Shown: in pieces, positions 35,405 through 44,858 of the stretch
Layout of the letters: each line of letters opens with the position of its first letter
Numbering within the stretch: the stretch's first letter is position 1
Assembly: GCF_019898765.1 (NCBI RefSeq)
Contig: NZ_JAIOKB010000001.1
Coordinates: forward strand, 1 to 64,000
Reading direction: 5' to 3'
From: Sphingomonas yunnanensis
Lineage (GTDB): Bacteria > Pseudomonadota > Alphaproteobacteria > Sphingomonadales > Sphingomonadaceae
Length of the DNA: 64,000 bases
Notes under the pieces: generated by a model
What the model saw: the letters and a program-made list of their open reading frames with translations, nothing else
What the model was told of the DNA's origin: nothing
The model's database searches: none
Position numbers and translations under genes: made by a program

Positions 35405-36580
35405 CTATTCGTAGAAGATCGCGTCCAGCATGGCGGAGCGTCCTAGCCAGATGTCCAGTTCGCGTCCCGCCGCCGGGCGGGGTTGCGACCACCAGCGCGC
35501 GTCGCGGATGCGCTCGGCGATCGCCGACCAGTAGAGGTCGAAGTCGATCCGACTTGCGGCGATCGAGAAGTCCCTGGCCAGCGCGGTCCGGTTACGCTTG
35601 CTGATGCAGACGAACAGATCCGGACGCTTCATGGCCAGCAGACGGCTTGCGACCCCTGGACGCTGCCGTTCGCCAGCGACCGCCGGGGCAAACACCCCGA
35701 CGAAGCTATCGTAGTGCTGGCGCGTGACGGGACCCTCGAGCGGAATGCAGTCGAGCGCCGCCGAGATGCCCCCCGGCGACGACTTCACGGCATTGTGGAA
35801 GTAGCCGTCGCCCCGCATGCTGCCGAAGTAGCCCTGGTTGTCCGTCCGCCCATTCGGCAGTCCTGCGATCATCGCACGCACGTCGACGTCCATCTCCGCG
35901 AAGCTGGTCGCTCGTGCGAACTGTGTGCGGATGTCCCTGAGGAGAGCGATTCGATTGCGCAGGTGGTCGTCTCCGGCGTCGCGGACCCTGGCGACATACT
36001 GCTTCCAGCTCATCCGCATGACCTCGGATTCGAGCGGCGAGGTGGAGCGGGCCGAGCCGTAGGTGCCGTCCAGCCTCTCGCGGCTGCTGCGCATGCGCTC
36101 GTGCGCCGCACGATAGACGTCGATGTCCTCCTGGCGCACCTTGCGTCCCATGCCGCGGTACGTCCGGATGGCCTCGGCAAGTTCATCCCGCACGGTGACG
36201 GCACCGTCGTCGTCCTGGCTGACGTGCATGACCGCCTCGCTGTTCCGCGCCATCGCACCGTGCGTCAGGTTCGCCGATCCCACGAACGCGTCGAAGCGAC
36301 GACCGGTCCGGAAGAGGAAGATCTTGGGATGGAACACGCCGGACGGCTGCAGGACGAAGCGTACCTTCCCCTCGTCGACGAAGTCGTCGAGCACCTGGGG
36401 ATCGGTCTGGTAGAAGTGCGTGCCGATTACGCCGCTCTCGATCGCGTCCCGCCGGGCCAGAAGCGAGTTGTAGACTTTCGTTGGCGTCGCCCACGCGACG
36501 GCGAAGGACAGGCGATCGTGCCTATCGATGCATCTTGTCAGCTCGCGCGCCAGCTTTGTACGATCGATGATCAGCTTCAT
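35405..36580 (-). CDS. Standalone phospholipase D-like (PLD) domain protein, predicted nuclease
   Basis: 391 residues. The N-terminal PLD-like domain has one HKD-type site, FHPKIFLFRTGRRFDAFVGSANLTHGAM (HxK near 105, then GSANLT), as in PLD nucleases that work as dimers. The C-terminal 200 residues (from about LLRDIRTQFARATSFAEMD) are a separate helical domain ending in RSAMLDAIFYE, not recognised. It is transcribed in the same direction as the defence operon but separated from it by more than 600 nt with the palindrome array. It may be part of the same system or a neighbouring one. The ATG at 36580 is the only good start. Confidence 0.82.
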   Translation of the reverse strand: MKLIIDRTKLARELTRCIDRHDRLSFAVAWATPTKVYNSLLARRDAIESGVIGTHFYQTDPQVLDDFVDEGKVRFVLQPSGVFHPKIFLFRTGRRFDAFVGSANLTHGAMARNSEAVMHVSQDDDGAVTVRDELAEAIRTYRGMGRKVRQEDIDVYRAAHERMRSSRERLDGTYGSARSTSPLESEVMRMSWKQYVARVRDAGDDHLRNRIALLRDIRTQFARATSFAEMDVDVRAMIAGLPNGRTDNQGYFGSMRGDGYFHNAVKSSPGGISAALDCIPLEGPVTRQHYDSFVGVFAPAVAGERQRPGVASRLLAMKRPDLFVCISKRNRTALARDFSIAASRIDFDLYWSAIAERIRDARWWSQPRPAAGRELDIWLGRSAMLDAIFYE

Positions 36581-36956
36581 CTCGTTCCCCCTCGTAGAAG
36601 CGTGCAGAAGCTGGCGCCTGCAATCAAGCGGCCATTAACAAATGATCGTGCGACAGCACCGGGTCACGATCGGCTATTCGCTGGAAGATGGAAGGATGCG
36701 CGCGATTACCTTCTTATCCGGACTGGTGAACATCGCACTGATTCACCCGCCTGCAGCTGCACGAACCGATGCAAGTCGTATTTCGTTGCTCCCGCTCGAG
36801 AGGATGGAGACGCGGACGCTGGACGAGTGCAGCCGCAGCCGCTCCTGGCTGGGCCGCCTCAACAGCGGATTGTGATGCCGACCGAACGTGCGGTGATCAG
36901 TTGCTCGAAGCGTCGATGAATCCACGGAATGATCGCCGCTGACGCGACGCTCGATG
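36581..36956. other. 376-nt gap, no gene seen
   Basis: Between the start of the PLD gene and the stop of the RipA-like gene, both minus strand. The short open frames here lack ribosome-binding sites and protein-like composition. The promoter of the PLD gene should be in the right part of the 36581-36660 stretch. No repeats seen. Confidence 0.5.
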
Positions 36957-37622
36957 TCACTGACAGGGATTCATGGTGTCGCGCATGAAGGCGCGTCCCC
37001 GCAGTCCGGACTTCTGGCCCACGACGATCCACCAGGATCCCGCGATGAAGGCGGCAAGGGGGATCATGATCTGGGCTGCAGCCGCGGCGCACGGCTTCAG
37101 TTCCTTCAGGCCCGGAAAGACGAGAACGGCGGCGGCGGCTACGAAGACGAGCATCCATCCTGCGAGCAGGACCTCGAGGAAGCGTTCGTTGACTCGACTT
37201 ACCGAGTAGCTGAGCTCGTCCTCCACCAGGGCGGTGGTGTGCAGTCGGCCTTCGACGGCGGTTTCGAGAAAGTCGACATGCGCTTCCCAGTTGGCTTGCC
37301 AGAACTTCGATCCCCTTGCGGTGAGCACGCCGGTCAGCGCGGCGAGCGCCCCGAGCACGGCCACGAGAAGGACGATCGGCGGATAGAACCGCCCCTCCTT
37401 AGCACTGAGTGCGAGTGCGGCGAAGGAGACCAGCTGGAAGCCCCAGAAATACGCCGAACGCTTCCAATAGTTCTCGATCTCGAACTTGCGCAGCTCGTGG
37501 GCCCGCGCAAGAGCGGCACGATGCTGCGACGACGCCTCCTGGCCGGGTAGATCCAGCTGCTCGAAGTAGCGCTGGGCGACGTTGGGATCGGGAAGGACCA
37601 TGCCGGAGCGTAGTCGATCCAT
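36957..37622 (-). CDS. RipA-like multi-pass membrane protein (221 aa)
   Basis: Four hydrophobic segments: SAYFWGFQLVSFAALALSA, PPIVLLVAVLGALAALTGVL, LEVLLAGWMLVFVAAAAVLVF and AQIMIPLAAFIAGSWWIVVG. Between the pairs is GSKFWQANWEAHVDFLETAVEGRLHTT. The YWKRSAYFWG and FWQ.NWE.H.D.LE motifs fit the RipA family of octameric membrane proteins known from Francisella and found in many defence or accessory regions. Function is unknown; a pore-forming effector is one idea. It is divergent from the 347-residue gene to its right, and the promoter region between is about 250 nt. Confidence 0.65.
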   Translation of the reverse strand: MDRLRSGMVLPDPNVAQRYFEQLDLPGQEASSQHRAALARAHELRKFEIENYWKRSAYFWGFQLVSFAALALSAKEGRFYPPIVLLVAVLGALAALTGVLTARGSKFWQANWEAHVDFLETAVEGRLHTTALVEDELSYSVSRVNERFLEVLLAGWMLVFVAAAAVLVFPGLKELKPCAAAAAQIMIPLAAFIAGSWWIVVGQKSGLRGRAFMRDTMNPCQ

Positions 37623-37873
37623 GGTTCCAATCCTATGGTCTCGCCGCCCCGACGAGCATGAGTCGCTTACAATCTGCGCGAGAGAGGCGACACGGGTCCG
37701 ATGTTCCTTCGTGGACCTCAGACATCGCCTTTCTGGACTTGCGCTCGCGGCGCCCAGGCCTCGTCCATTCGCCCGCCTTCGATCGCCTCGCGCATACGGC
37801 CGCCCCTACCGGTGACGGAGCTTCTGGATCAAGAAATTCTAGCTCCGGCATCAGGCGGAGGATACAAGGCACG

Positions 37874-38917
37874 ATGATCGACTTCCGTCCCATCGTCCCA
37901 CCAGGCCAGGTCCGCCGGGATGGCATCGTCAAGGTGAAGCTCGCGCACGGCCAGGACTTCAGTCTTCTTCTTCTGGATCGGGTGTACGTCGACGAGGACG
38001 GGCGTTGGTTGTTCTTCGAGCCGTCAATGTTCGGTCCTCCGCGTCTGGCGTTCCACGATGCCGACGCGTTGGCCCAGGTCTGGCTGGATACGCCGAGTGG
38101 CGACACCTTGCATGTGAGCTTCACCGACGGGGATCTCGCCGGGCGGCTGCCGGACGGATCGCAGCTGTTCGCATGCTCCGTCGTCGGGCTGGCGGACTTC
38201 CCCACGAGACACAGCGGCGACGCTCGCCGCGCTGCCGACGGATCCTTCGAACTTCGGCTCTTCCACCACACGAGACCGGAAACCCTGCCGCTGATCGTGT
38301 CGAGCGGTCATGTCAGAGGGTCGCCCTGGAACCTGCAGGGCAACAAGCGGCTAGAGAACGTCGGCTACGCCTACCTTACGAATCTGCCGGCCATCACAAG
38401 CGACGACGATCTCGCCGCTGTTGCAATGGCGACCGATGAACTGTTTGGGCTTCGGCTGGACGATGCGGCCTCAGCGGATGATGTGGTCATCATCAAGGTC
38501 ACCCGTAGCGCAACGACGGACCGCTCGGCCACGCTCGCCCTCTGGGTACCTGATCACATGATCGCCTCCGCCCATCTGATCCGTCATGATCAGCGAGACG
38601 TCATGGGCGTGTTCTACGAAGCGGTTCTTCCTGCGGTGTTCAGGATCGGCCTGCAGCCGGGTTGCGCCCTGGACTTCCTTTCGGAAACAGCGACTCCTCC
38701 ATTCACGTATCTCCAGCGCTTCGACTACGTGATCGTAGGAGACGCTCGTACCAGGACAGGCATCGTCGCCCCCTACGACGAGGAGAACACGACATCGATC
38801 TGCAAGGTGGAATTCGTGGAGCACGATGACGTCGTCAGCTTTTGGAGGGCGAACGCCGACACTGATCGGTTCAGCGGAAGGGACTTCGACCCGCAGGTGT
38901 TTGCAGGTTTGGCTTGA
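37874..38917 (+). CDS. Hypothetical protein (347 aa)
   Basis: Not recognised. The frame is open far upstream, but the ATG at 37874 is preferred because GGAG lies about 13 nt upstream and the sequence turns protein-like there (MIDFRPIVPPGQVRRDGIVK). It looks all-beta in the first half (GQDFSLLLLDRVYVDEDGRWLFFEPSMFG; LFACSVVGLADFPT) and mixed in the second (DHMIASAHLIRHDQRDVMGVFYEAVLP). No membrane segment. It is convergent with the coiled-coil membrane protein gene that ends 16 nt after it. Possibly a partner of the RipA-like protein, by position only. Confidence 0.7.
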   Translation: MIDFRPIVPPGQVRRDGIVKVKLAHGQDFSLLLLDRVYVDEDGRWLFFEPSMFGPPRLAFHDADALAQVWLDTPSGDTLHVSFTDGDLAGRLPDGSQLFACSVVGLADFPTRHSGDARRAADGSFELRLFHHTRPETLPLIVSSGHVRGSPWNLQGNKRLENVGYAYLTNLPAITSDDDLAAVAMATDELFGLRLDDAASADDVVIIKVTRSATTDRSATLALWVPDHMIASAHLIRHDQRDVMGVFYEAVLPAVFRIGLQPGCALDFLSETATPPFTYLQRFDYVIVGDARTRTGIVAPYDEENTTSICKVEFVEHDDVVSFWRANADTDRFSGRDFDPQVFAGLA

Positions 38918-38933
38918 CGGAGACAAGGGCGGC

Positions 38934-39557
38934 TCACTCAACGCGGGCTTCATTCCTGACCAGCTTGAAAAGCTGCACCTCGACAGACTCGAGCAGGTTC
39001 AGCAGGTTTCCAGCAGCCGCGCCTGCCTCAGCATCCGCCTGTTCCTCCCGCATTTCGTACGCACCGAACTTGTTGTGCGATGCATACGTCACGCATTTTT
39101 TCAGGTCTGTGCGGATCGTCTCGGTAAGCACCGGACCGTGCTTCGTCAGATAGGCCTCAAGATCCTGTTCGATGGACGGGAAGCGGCCAGCTACGATGGT
39201 GCAGGCATCATCCCATTCCATGTCGGGACGAGAATAGTCGGGGCGGATTCTGTGGTAGAGCGCGCTGAACTCCGAAGTCGCGTCCAGTTCACGGGCGAAC
39301 AGGATTTCAGCCTTCTTCAGCTTCAGCTTGTGTCCCTCGGCCTCCTTCGCCAGCTCGTTCTTTACACGCTCCAGTTCTATGTTGAGCGCAGCCCTGTGAC
39401 CTTCGATCGTACGGTCGGCAACGAATTTGGACAGGAAACCGCAGATCGCAACTAGAACGACGCCGCCACCACCAAGTAGCGTGAGAACGCTGGCCCCGAG
39501 GCTCACTACCACCTGTGATGTCTGCATCCATCTCCACCCATTCATGGTCGCGGTCAT
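38934..39557 (-). CDS. Membrane-anchored coiled-coil protein (207 aa)
   Basis: One N-terminal membrane segment (VVVSLGASVLTLLGGGGVVLVAICGF), then a charged coiled coil (HRAALNIELERVKNELAKEAEGHKLKLKKAEILFARELD), then a helical cytoplasmic part ending LLNLLESVEVQLFKLVRNEARVE. No enzyme motif. It is divergent from the KAP NTPase gene (133 nt between starts), and KAP NTPases often act with membrane partners, so the two may work together; this is inference. The start could also be the ATG at 39545. Confidence 0.7.
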   Translation of the reverse strand: MTATMNGWRWMQTSQVVVSLGASVLTLLGGGGVVLVAICGFLSKFVADRTIEGHRAALNIELERVKNELAKEAEGHKLKLKKAEILFARELDATSEFSALYHRIRPDYSRPDMEWDDACTIVAGRFPSIEQDLEAYLTKHGPVLTETIRTDLKKCVTYASHNKFGAYEMREEQADAEAGAAAGNLLNLLESVEVQLFKLVRNEARVE

Positions 39558-39690
39558 TGCAACTCAGCGACGTCGTTCCTGACCTCGCCACCTCTCCGGG
39601 GCGGTCGCACCATCGATGCGTGACCGCAAGTGTAGCAAGCCGACATAAAACATACTTTTCGCTATACCACTATTCGGGCTAGTCGACGTC

Positions 39691-41892
39691 ATGAACGAGC
39701 ACAGCATCCCGCTTAGAGGTGACCGCATTCTCGGCGGCGAGGACGAGGATCGTCTCGGGTTCAACGACGTCGCGGCGCGCATTGCGGCGACCCTTGTCGA
39801 GCAGGAGCTGGAAAGCAGCATCGTTCTCGGGCTGGAGGGGAAGTGGGGCTCCGGCAAGTCGAGCCTGATGACACTCGTGCTTGAGCGGGTCAGGAACTAC
39901 GGCGGCGACGAGCCAACGAGCATCGTTCACTTCAGCCCATGGCTCGTCGGAGATCGCGACGCGCTGCTGGCCGTGCTGTTCGCCGAACTGTCGGCGGCGC
40001 TCGACGCGATCGCGCTCAACCAGGGCGACGCGACGAGAGATACGTTGGCCAAGAGCAGGCGTGCCGTTGATGCCGTTCGCAACTTCGCGCGGGCGGCCGG
40101 TCGTGCGGGCGAGGCCTTCGAGCTGGCCGGGACGGCGACCAGCTTCTCGCCCCTGAACCTCGTCGGCAAGGGCTTGAAGGCACTCGACAAGTTAGCCGGA
40201 AAGACGGAGCCAAAGTCGCTCGCCGCCTCCAAGGCCGCGCTCGTGCACGCGCTCAAGGATCTCGACCGGCGCATCATCGTCACCATCGACGATCTGGACC
40301 GCCTCGAGCCCCTCGAAGCGGTGGAGGTCCTGCGGCTCGTTCGTTCGGTGGCCGACCTTCCCCACGTCATATACCTGCTGTGCTACGACAGCGATGTCCT
40401 CGCGCGGAGCATCGAAGGCGCGGCGAACGTTGCCGATGGTCACGCATTTCTGGAGAAGATCGTCCAGCTCACAATCTCGGTTCCTCAGCCCGAGGCCTTT
40501 CAGCTGAGGTTCTGGTTCGCGGACGAGCTGCGCGCGATCGTAGGCAGCATGAGCGACGAGGGGACGGACAGGCTTCGCACCGTCGTGGATCTTGAGGGCG
40601 GTCGGAGGCTGACGACGCCGCGGGCGGTCAACCGCGCACTGGACGCGATACGGCTACTCTGGCCGCCTCTTCGCGAGCAGGGTGCCGACTTCGCCGATCT
40701 CGTCTGGCTGCAGCTCATCCGCAACGGCAGCCCGCGGCTCTACCGCTGGATCGAGAACTACTGCGCCATCGCCGCCGAGAAGTCGCTCGGAGTGGCGCGG
40801 GTGGATGACGAGGAGCGTACAGCCCAGCGCGAGGCACTCATCGAGGCGGTGCCGTCGGACTGGTTCGCCAACGTCTACTACAGACACGCGTTTGCCGAGC
40901 ACCTTGCCGGCATGGAGGCCTTGTTCGGCAAGGACGAGCCACCGTTCAGCCTGTTCGGGAGCACGTCGGACCTCGAGCATGGGCGCGCTATCGCCGAGCG
41001 CCGACTTTCGAGCCCCGACCACTATCGTCTCTACTTCGCTCTCGCCGATCCGTCCCATGCATTGAAACAGGCTGATTTCACGGCCTTCTGGGAAGCCGCT
41101 GATGACGGACCAGCCGCTGTCGCCTCTGTCCTGCTCGATCTTCATGGCAGGGTGACGTCGCGCGCGATCGGCCAAGCCGACCTTCTCCTCGAGAGGGTAA
41201 GCGGTGGCAGCGCCCCGATCTCGCCGTCTCGAGCCGAGAACATCCTGCTCGGCTTCGCCGACGCGATGGATAACGCGTGGAGGAAGCGTAGCTTCAGCCG
41301 CAGCTGGATCACCTCCCTGTGGGATCGTGCGCAGAAGATGATCCCGTCGCTTTTGCGCGCCGCCTCGCCCGAGCGCAGGTCGGGGCTGGTCGACCGGATG
41401 TTTGCACAGGGGCAGGCGCTCGACTGGCTGACGGATCTATATCGCCGGGAAACGGCGGCGCGCGGCGGCTCCGGTCAGCGCGCGAAGTCGGAAGACGAGT
41501 GGTTCTTTTCAGCGGAGGACTTCGAGCGGCTCTCCTCTGCCATGAACGCCCGGTATCGGGCGCTCGGCATGGACGCTATTCTCCGCCAGATCTCACCGCG
41601 GTCCATCCTGTTCGCCTGGAGCCAGGGTGGCGACGGAGCCGCGGCGAAGGCCGCCGTGGTTGCCGCCGCTGCTCCCGACGAAGGATTTCTGCGGATCTTG
41701 GACGTCCTTCGATCCGAGGTCGGAACGACGGAAGGGACCTACTCCGTCCTGAAACGCGAGAACGTCGAAGCCTTCCTCGACTACGACGAGGTAGTGGCGC
41801 GCATCGATGCGCTGCTGGGCTCGGGCGACCCTGACATCCAATCTCTTGCGACCGCGATCCGGCAAAGCATCAACGATGCTGGCCACTTCTGA
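39691..41892 (+). CDS. KAP family P-loop NTPase (733 aa)
   Basis: LGLEGKWGSGKSSLM at residues 47-60 is the Walker A of the KAP family. SIVHFSPWLVGDRDALLAVLFAEL just after it is the family's conserved 'fnpW' block, and IIVTIDDLDRLEPLEAVEVLRLVR near 194-218 carries the KAP Walker B DDLDR. The C-terminal half is long and helical without a recognised domain. No membrane segments are seen inside the NTPase domain, unlike many KAPs. KAP NTPases such as PifA mediate phage exclusion in some plasmids. Start codon as given; no strong ribosome-binding site. Confidence 0.9.
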   Translation: MNEHSIPLRGDRILGGEDEDRLGFNDVAARIAATLVEQELESSIVLGLEGKWGSGKSSLMTLVLERVRNYGGDEPTSIVHFSPWLVGDRDALLAVLFAELSAALDAIALNQGDATRDTLAKSRRAVDAVRNFARAAGRAGEAFELAGTATSFSPLNLVGKGLKALDKLAGKTEPKSLAASKAALVHALKDLDRRIIVTIDDLDRLEPLEAVEVLRLVRSVADLPHVIYLLCYDSDVLARSIEGAANVADGHAFLEKIVQLTISVPQPEAFQLRFWFADELRAIVGSMSDEGTDRLRTVVDLEGGRRLTTPRAVNRALDAIRLLWPPLREQGADFADLVWLQLIRNGSPRLYRWIENYCAIAAEKSLGVARVDDEERTAQREALIEAVPSDWFANVYYRHAFAEHLAGMEALFGKDEPPFSLFGSTSDLEHGRAIAERRLSSPDHYRLYFALADPSHALKQADFTAFWEAADDGPAAVASVLLDLHGRVTSRAIGQADLLLERVSGGSAPISPSRAENILLGFADAMDNAWRKRSFSRSWITSLWDRAQKMIPSLLRAASPERRSGLVDRMFAQGQALDWLTDLYRRETAARGGSGQRAKSEDEWFFSAEDFERLSSAMNARYRALGMDAILRQISPRSILFAWSQGGDGAAAKAAVVAAAAPDEGFLRILDVLRSEVGTTEGTYSVLKRENVEAFLDYDEVVARIDALLGSGDPDIQSLATAIRQSINDAGHF

Positions 41893-42058
41893 CGAGTGAT
41901 GCTGGTATCAGCCGCGTGGCGCTTGATAGACTAGAGTGACGCGGAGCCTTGGGGCAGGATGCTCGACGACAGCGGGGCGAGCCTAGACGCCAGGCCGCGC
42001 TTCCGCCGCGTCGACGGGCTCGGAAATTGACGGGCGATCCGCAGGCGCCAGTCGCGTG

Positions 42059-42133
42059 TCAGCGCGAGGTGAGCATCGGCAGCGGCGTCTCGTCCAGAAG
42101 CGACCGGGTGACGCCGCCGAACAGCATTTCGGT
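42059..42133 (-). pseudogene. Fragment of a universal stress protein (3' end)
   Basis: In the 377-nt gap 41893-42269, one minus-strand frame reads TEMLFGGVTRSLL, DETPLPMLTSR and then a stop, matching the last 24 residues expected of a universal stress protein (UspA family). Upstream of 42133 the frame no longer resembles the family, so only a remnant is present. Nothing else is recognised in this gap. Confidence 0.5.
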
Positions 42134-42269
42134 AGTTCGCGGGTGGGGGGCTCCAGCAACGTGCCGCGCGGCTTTCTGTCGCTGGCCGAGAACGTGATGA
42201 TGATCGCCATGGCGGTCTGCACGGTGTTCGCGGCCAACAAGCTACCCGCATGATCAGACGTGTTCGCGG

Positions 42270-43412
42270 TCAGGCCTGGAACGGGGAGCAGAGCCGATCG
42301 GCCAGCGTGTCGTCGGCGCCGGGCACGATGCGGATCAAATTTGCAACGTCCAGAAGACGGAGGTCGGGATGGATGGATCTAAGGCGGCGTACTGCGTCCG
42401 GATCGATCGTGAGCAGTTCAGCTAGCGCTTCCATGGCCGACACGTAGGACGGCACCGTCACGTCGATGCCGAGGCCCGAACGGGTCGACATCTCCTGCTG
42501 GAACGCCGCTGCCATGCCTTCCTCGAGCACATTGGCACGATCGTGACTTTCGGACGGCCCAAGGAGGTGCACGACTTCGTGAGCGAGCTGGAAGTGAGCG
42601 ATCCTCGGAGTCATGGAGACGGTGGCGGTCAGCTGAATACCGATGTGGAAGGGGCGATTGCCGGTGTAGAGGGTGCAGGGCACCGGCACGTCCGCGAACT
42701 CGACTCCCGTGAAGAACCAGCGGGAGTCGCGCGGCCCATAGCGGCTCTCGGCCTGCTGGATCAGGTAGCTGACGAGGTCCGACCAGGAGGTCGTCCAGTC
42801 GCCGCCGTCGTAAGCGCTATGGAAGCCGAGGGCGGGCTGCGGGCTGGCTGGCGTGGCGTGCTGGATCATGGGGGGCATATAGTCCGGCGCGAGCGTGCGC
42901 GAAGGGAGCTGGACTGGACGTGTGGGCATATGCACCTCGATCGCAATACCGAGCTGGGGGTACCTGGGATTGAGAAGGGCGATGCGTCGCACGACGAGTT
43001 CCATGCCGTCGAGAAGCGGGTGGCGCAGGATCGAGGTCAGCGGGACGTCGCGCATTGCCACGACTGCCACGGGCAGTTCCTCACCGAAGACGTGGAGCAC
43101 GTCCGCCGGGTGGTGATACCAGCAGCCTCCACCAAGATCGACGACGCAGCGTAGACCCTCCCGCGCCAGGTACGCCTGAATTGCGGTTGCTCCGTCATCC
43201 GATCGGATCGCCTGGTCCTGCCAGATCGAACCGCGCACGAGGCGGTTGAGGAAAACGCCGACGTCGGTGCTGGTCGCTTCTAGGGCGGTGACGAGGATGA
43301 CGGGCAAATCGACGCGATCGCCTCTGAAGCGGGAAGCGCCCGAGCGACCCGGGCCGGGGGTCACCGCCGCGGGGGAAGCGTCGGGGCGGTCGTCGATAGT
43401 GCGGCGGGTCAT
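42270..43412 (-). CDS. Predicted zinc metallopeptidase-like protein with HEVVH motif (380 aa)
   Basis: The C-terminal part has FQLAHEVVHLLGP (HExxH near residue 265) followed by NVLEEGMAAAFQ, whose Glu could be the third ligand, as in gluzincin-type peptidases. The N-terminal 200 residues are unrecognised (VDLPVILVTALEATSTDVGVFLNRL). The start is placed at the ATG at 43412 because a longer frame would overlap the upstream gene; it lies 13 nt after that gene's stop. Last gene of a five-gene coupled cassette. Substrate and role unknown; peptidase activity rests on the motif only. Confidence 0.7.
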   Translation of the reverse strand: MTRRTIDDRPDASPAAVTPGPGRSGASRFRGDRVDLPVILVTALEATSTDVGVFLNRLVRGSIWQDQAIRSDDGATAIQAYLAREGLRCVVDLGGGCWYHHPADVLHVFGEELPVAVVAMRDVPLTSILRHPLLDGMELVVRRIALLNPRYPQLGIAIEVHMPTRPVQLPSRTLAPDYMPPMIQHATPASPQPALGFHSAYDGGDWTTSWSDLVSYLIQQAESRYGPRDSRWFFTGVEFADVPVPCTLYTGNRPFHIGIQLTATVSMTPRIAHFQLAHEVVHLLGPSESHDRANVLEEGMAAAFQQEMSTRSGLGIDVTVPSYVSAMEALAELLTIDPDAVRRLRSIHPDLRLLDVANLIRIVPGADDTLADRLCSPFQA

Positions 43413-43425
43413 CTTGCGGACGCCG

Positions 43426-44283
43426 TCAAGAGCGATGCGGAAGCGCGAGCTGCGATCCCGCCTGCTGCTGACCGGGCCCTGGCTTCGGTATGGTTTCACC
43501 CACGACGATCAGCGCCAGCAAGTGCTGGGTGAAGGAGTGCGGACCCTCGCTGGCGACGATCTCTCCCCAGCGCGACCAGCGGTCAACCCGATCGTGCATC
43601 CACCGGTGAAGCCGATCCCGGCTGGCAGCATCCGGGCAGGCCAGGCTCCAGATGGTACGCGCCATGGGGATCGGGTCCTCGACGTCTCGGTGCAGCATGG
43701 CGATCAGGTGCTGTTCGAAGCGGTCCTCGCGTACCATCGCGAAGGGGAAGCGCCTTAGCGCTGCCTCGGCGGCATCGAAGCGATCGCGATCGCACTCGGT
43801 TGCAGATCCCTGCTGGCCAAAGAGCTTCAGCGCCTCCTTGCCGATCGGAACGGCGGCGAGTTCAGGCGATCTCGTGGCCACTAGCATCCTGATGACCGAG
43901 GCACCCTCGGCACTGACGGTGGCGTCGAACGGCGCGCGCAGACTGCCTGTCAGCTCGACAAGTCCGGTCGACACGAGCCAGTATGTCCAGACCCGATAGA
44001 ACCTCGCGTCTCCGTTGAAGATCGCAATGGAGTTCTCCACGGGCGGCACGATGCCGCGCGACCTCGATGCAAGCATCGCGAGCAGGAGTTCGAGCCCCTC
44101 GTTTACGATGACGGGGTTGTCCAGGCTCATGCCCAGCCGGCCGGCCCAGAGCGCATCGCGCATGTTACGCCACTCGCGCCCGTTCTCGTCGACGATGACC
44201 GCTCCGACGTTCGGCCTTCCGGCGATGCGCATCCACCATCCCCAGGCGAGGGCGCCGTCATGCTTGATATCCACCCCGATCAT
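43426..44283 (-). CDS. Hypothetical protein of the five-gene cassette (285 aa)
   Basis: Not recognised. Begins MIGVDIKHDGALAWGWWMRIAGRPNVGAVIVDENGREW. The remainder is mostly helical with an Arg/His-rich segment (DRLHRWMHDRVDRWSRWGEIVAS) and a weakly hydrophobic C-terminal stretch (FTQHLLALIVVGETI). It overlaps the upstream gene by 4 nt (ATGA). No catalytic motif is visible. Function could only be guessed from its neighbours, so none is given. Confidence 0.65.
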   Translation of the reverse strand: MIGVDIKHDGALAWGWWMRIAGRPNVGAVIVDENGREWRNMRDALWAGRLGMSLDNPVIVNEGLELLLAMLASRSRGIVPPVENSIAIFNGDARFYRVWTYWLVSTGLVELTGSLRAPFDATVSAEGASVIRMLVATRSPELAAVPIGKEALKLFGQQGSATECDRDRFDAAEAALRRFPFAMVREDRFEQHLIAMLHRDVEDPIPMARTIWSLACPDAASRDRLHRWMHDRVDRWSRWGEIVASEGPHSFTQHLLALIVVGETIPKPGPGQQQAGSQLALPHRS

Positions 44284-44858
44284 CGCCGATCCTCCTCGTG
44301 ATCGAGCTTCTTCAGGTCCGAAGCGAGTTCGGTGCAGCGGGTAAACAGCTCGCTGACGTCGCGATACCGTTGGGCGATACCCAACTGCTGGGCCCTGGCT
44401 GCATGCTCCTTGTCGTCAGGGACGAGGTCGGTGATGCGGTTGCAGCGGGTTCCGAGCCACCATAGATCGTCGTCGTGTGCCGCATTCGCGGGAACGTGGC
44501 AGATCGACCTGTCCTCCGGGCCGTTCTGGTCGCACGGCGCCGAGTGGTCGAGGCCGCCGGGCACGTCGATCAGGCTGGCCGGGATGGCCTTGGCATTCCA
44601 TCCGTACAGCGGATGCGCTCGCGGCAGCCCGACGTAGTAGGCGAGATGGCCGCCGTTCCGCTCTCGCCTGATGATGCAGGGATAGGCGCTGTCCGGATCG
44701 GTCCACGCGATCTTGTCCGCCTCGGCGCGCCACGGCCCCGCCGCTGAGGGCTGGACGTCTGGTACGCGGTAGGCGACGTCGACCGGCCGTCCCCGCAGCA
44801 CCAGATCCGTCCGTGCGGTCGAGCCCTTCGAGATGGCCCTGCTGGTACGCCTAGCCAC
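44280..44858 (-). CDS. Hypothetical protein resembling a widespread phage-borne family (192 aa)
   Basis: Contains CIIRRERNGGHLAYYVGLPRAHPLYG, then GGLDHSAPC, then DDLWWLGTRCNRITDLVPDD. This order (GY-VG-P-HP-YG ... GGLT ... WWxGFDCxHxxDxxP) matches an uncharacterised protein family common in phages and mobile elements. Here Phe-Asp of the GFDC motif are replaced by Thr-Arg. No function is known for the family. It overlaps the small membrane protein gene upstream by 8 nt and the downstream gene by 4 nt. Confidence 0.65.
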   Translation of the reverse strand: MARRTSRAISKGSTARTDLVLRGRPVDVAYRVPDVQPSAAGPWRAEADKIAWTDPDSAYPCIIRRERNGGHLAYYVGLPRAHPLYGWNAKAIPASLIDVPGGLDHSAPCDQNGPEDRSICHVPANAAHDDDLWWLGTRCNRITDLVPDDKEHAARAQQLGIAQRYRDVSELFTRCTELASDLKKLDHEEDRR

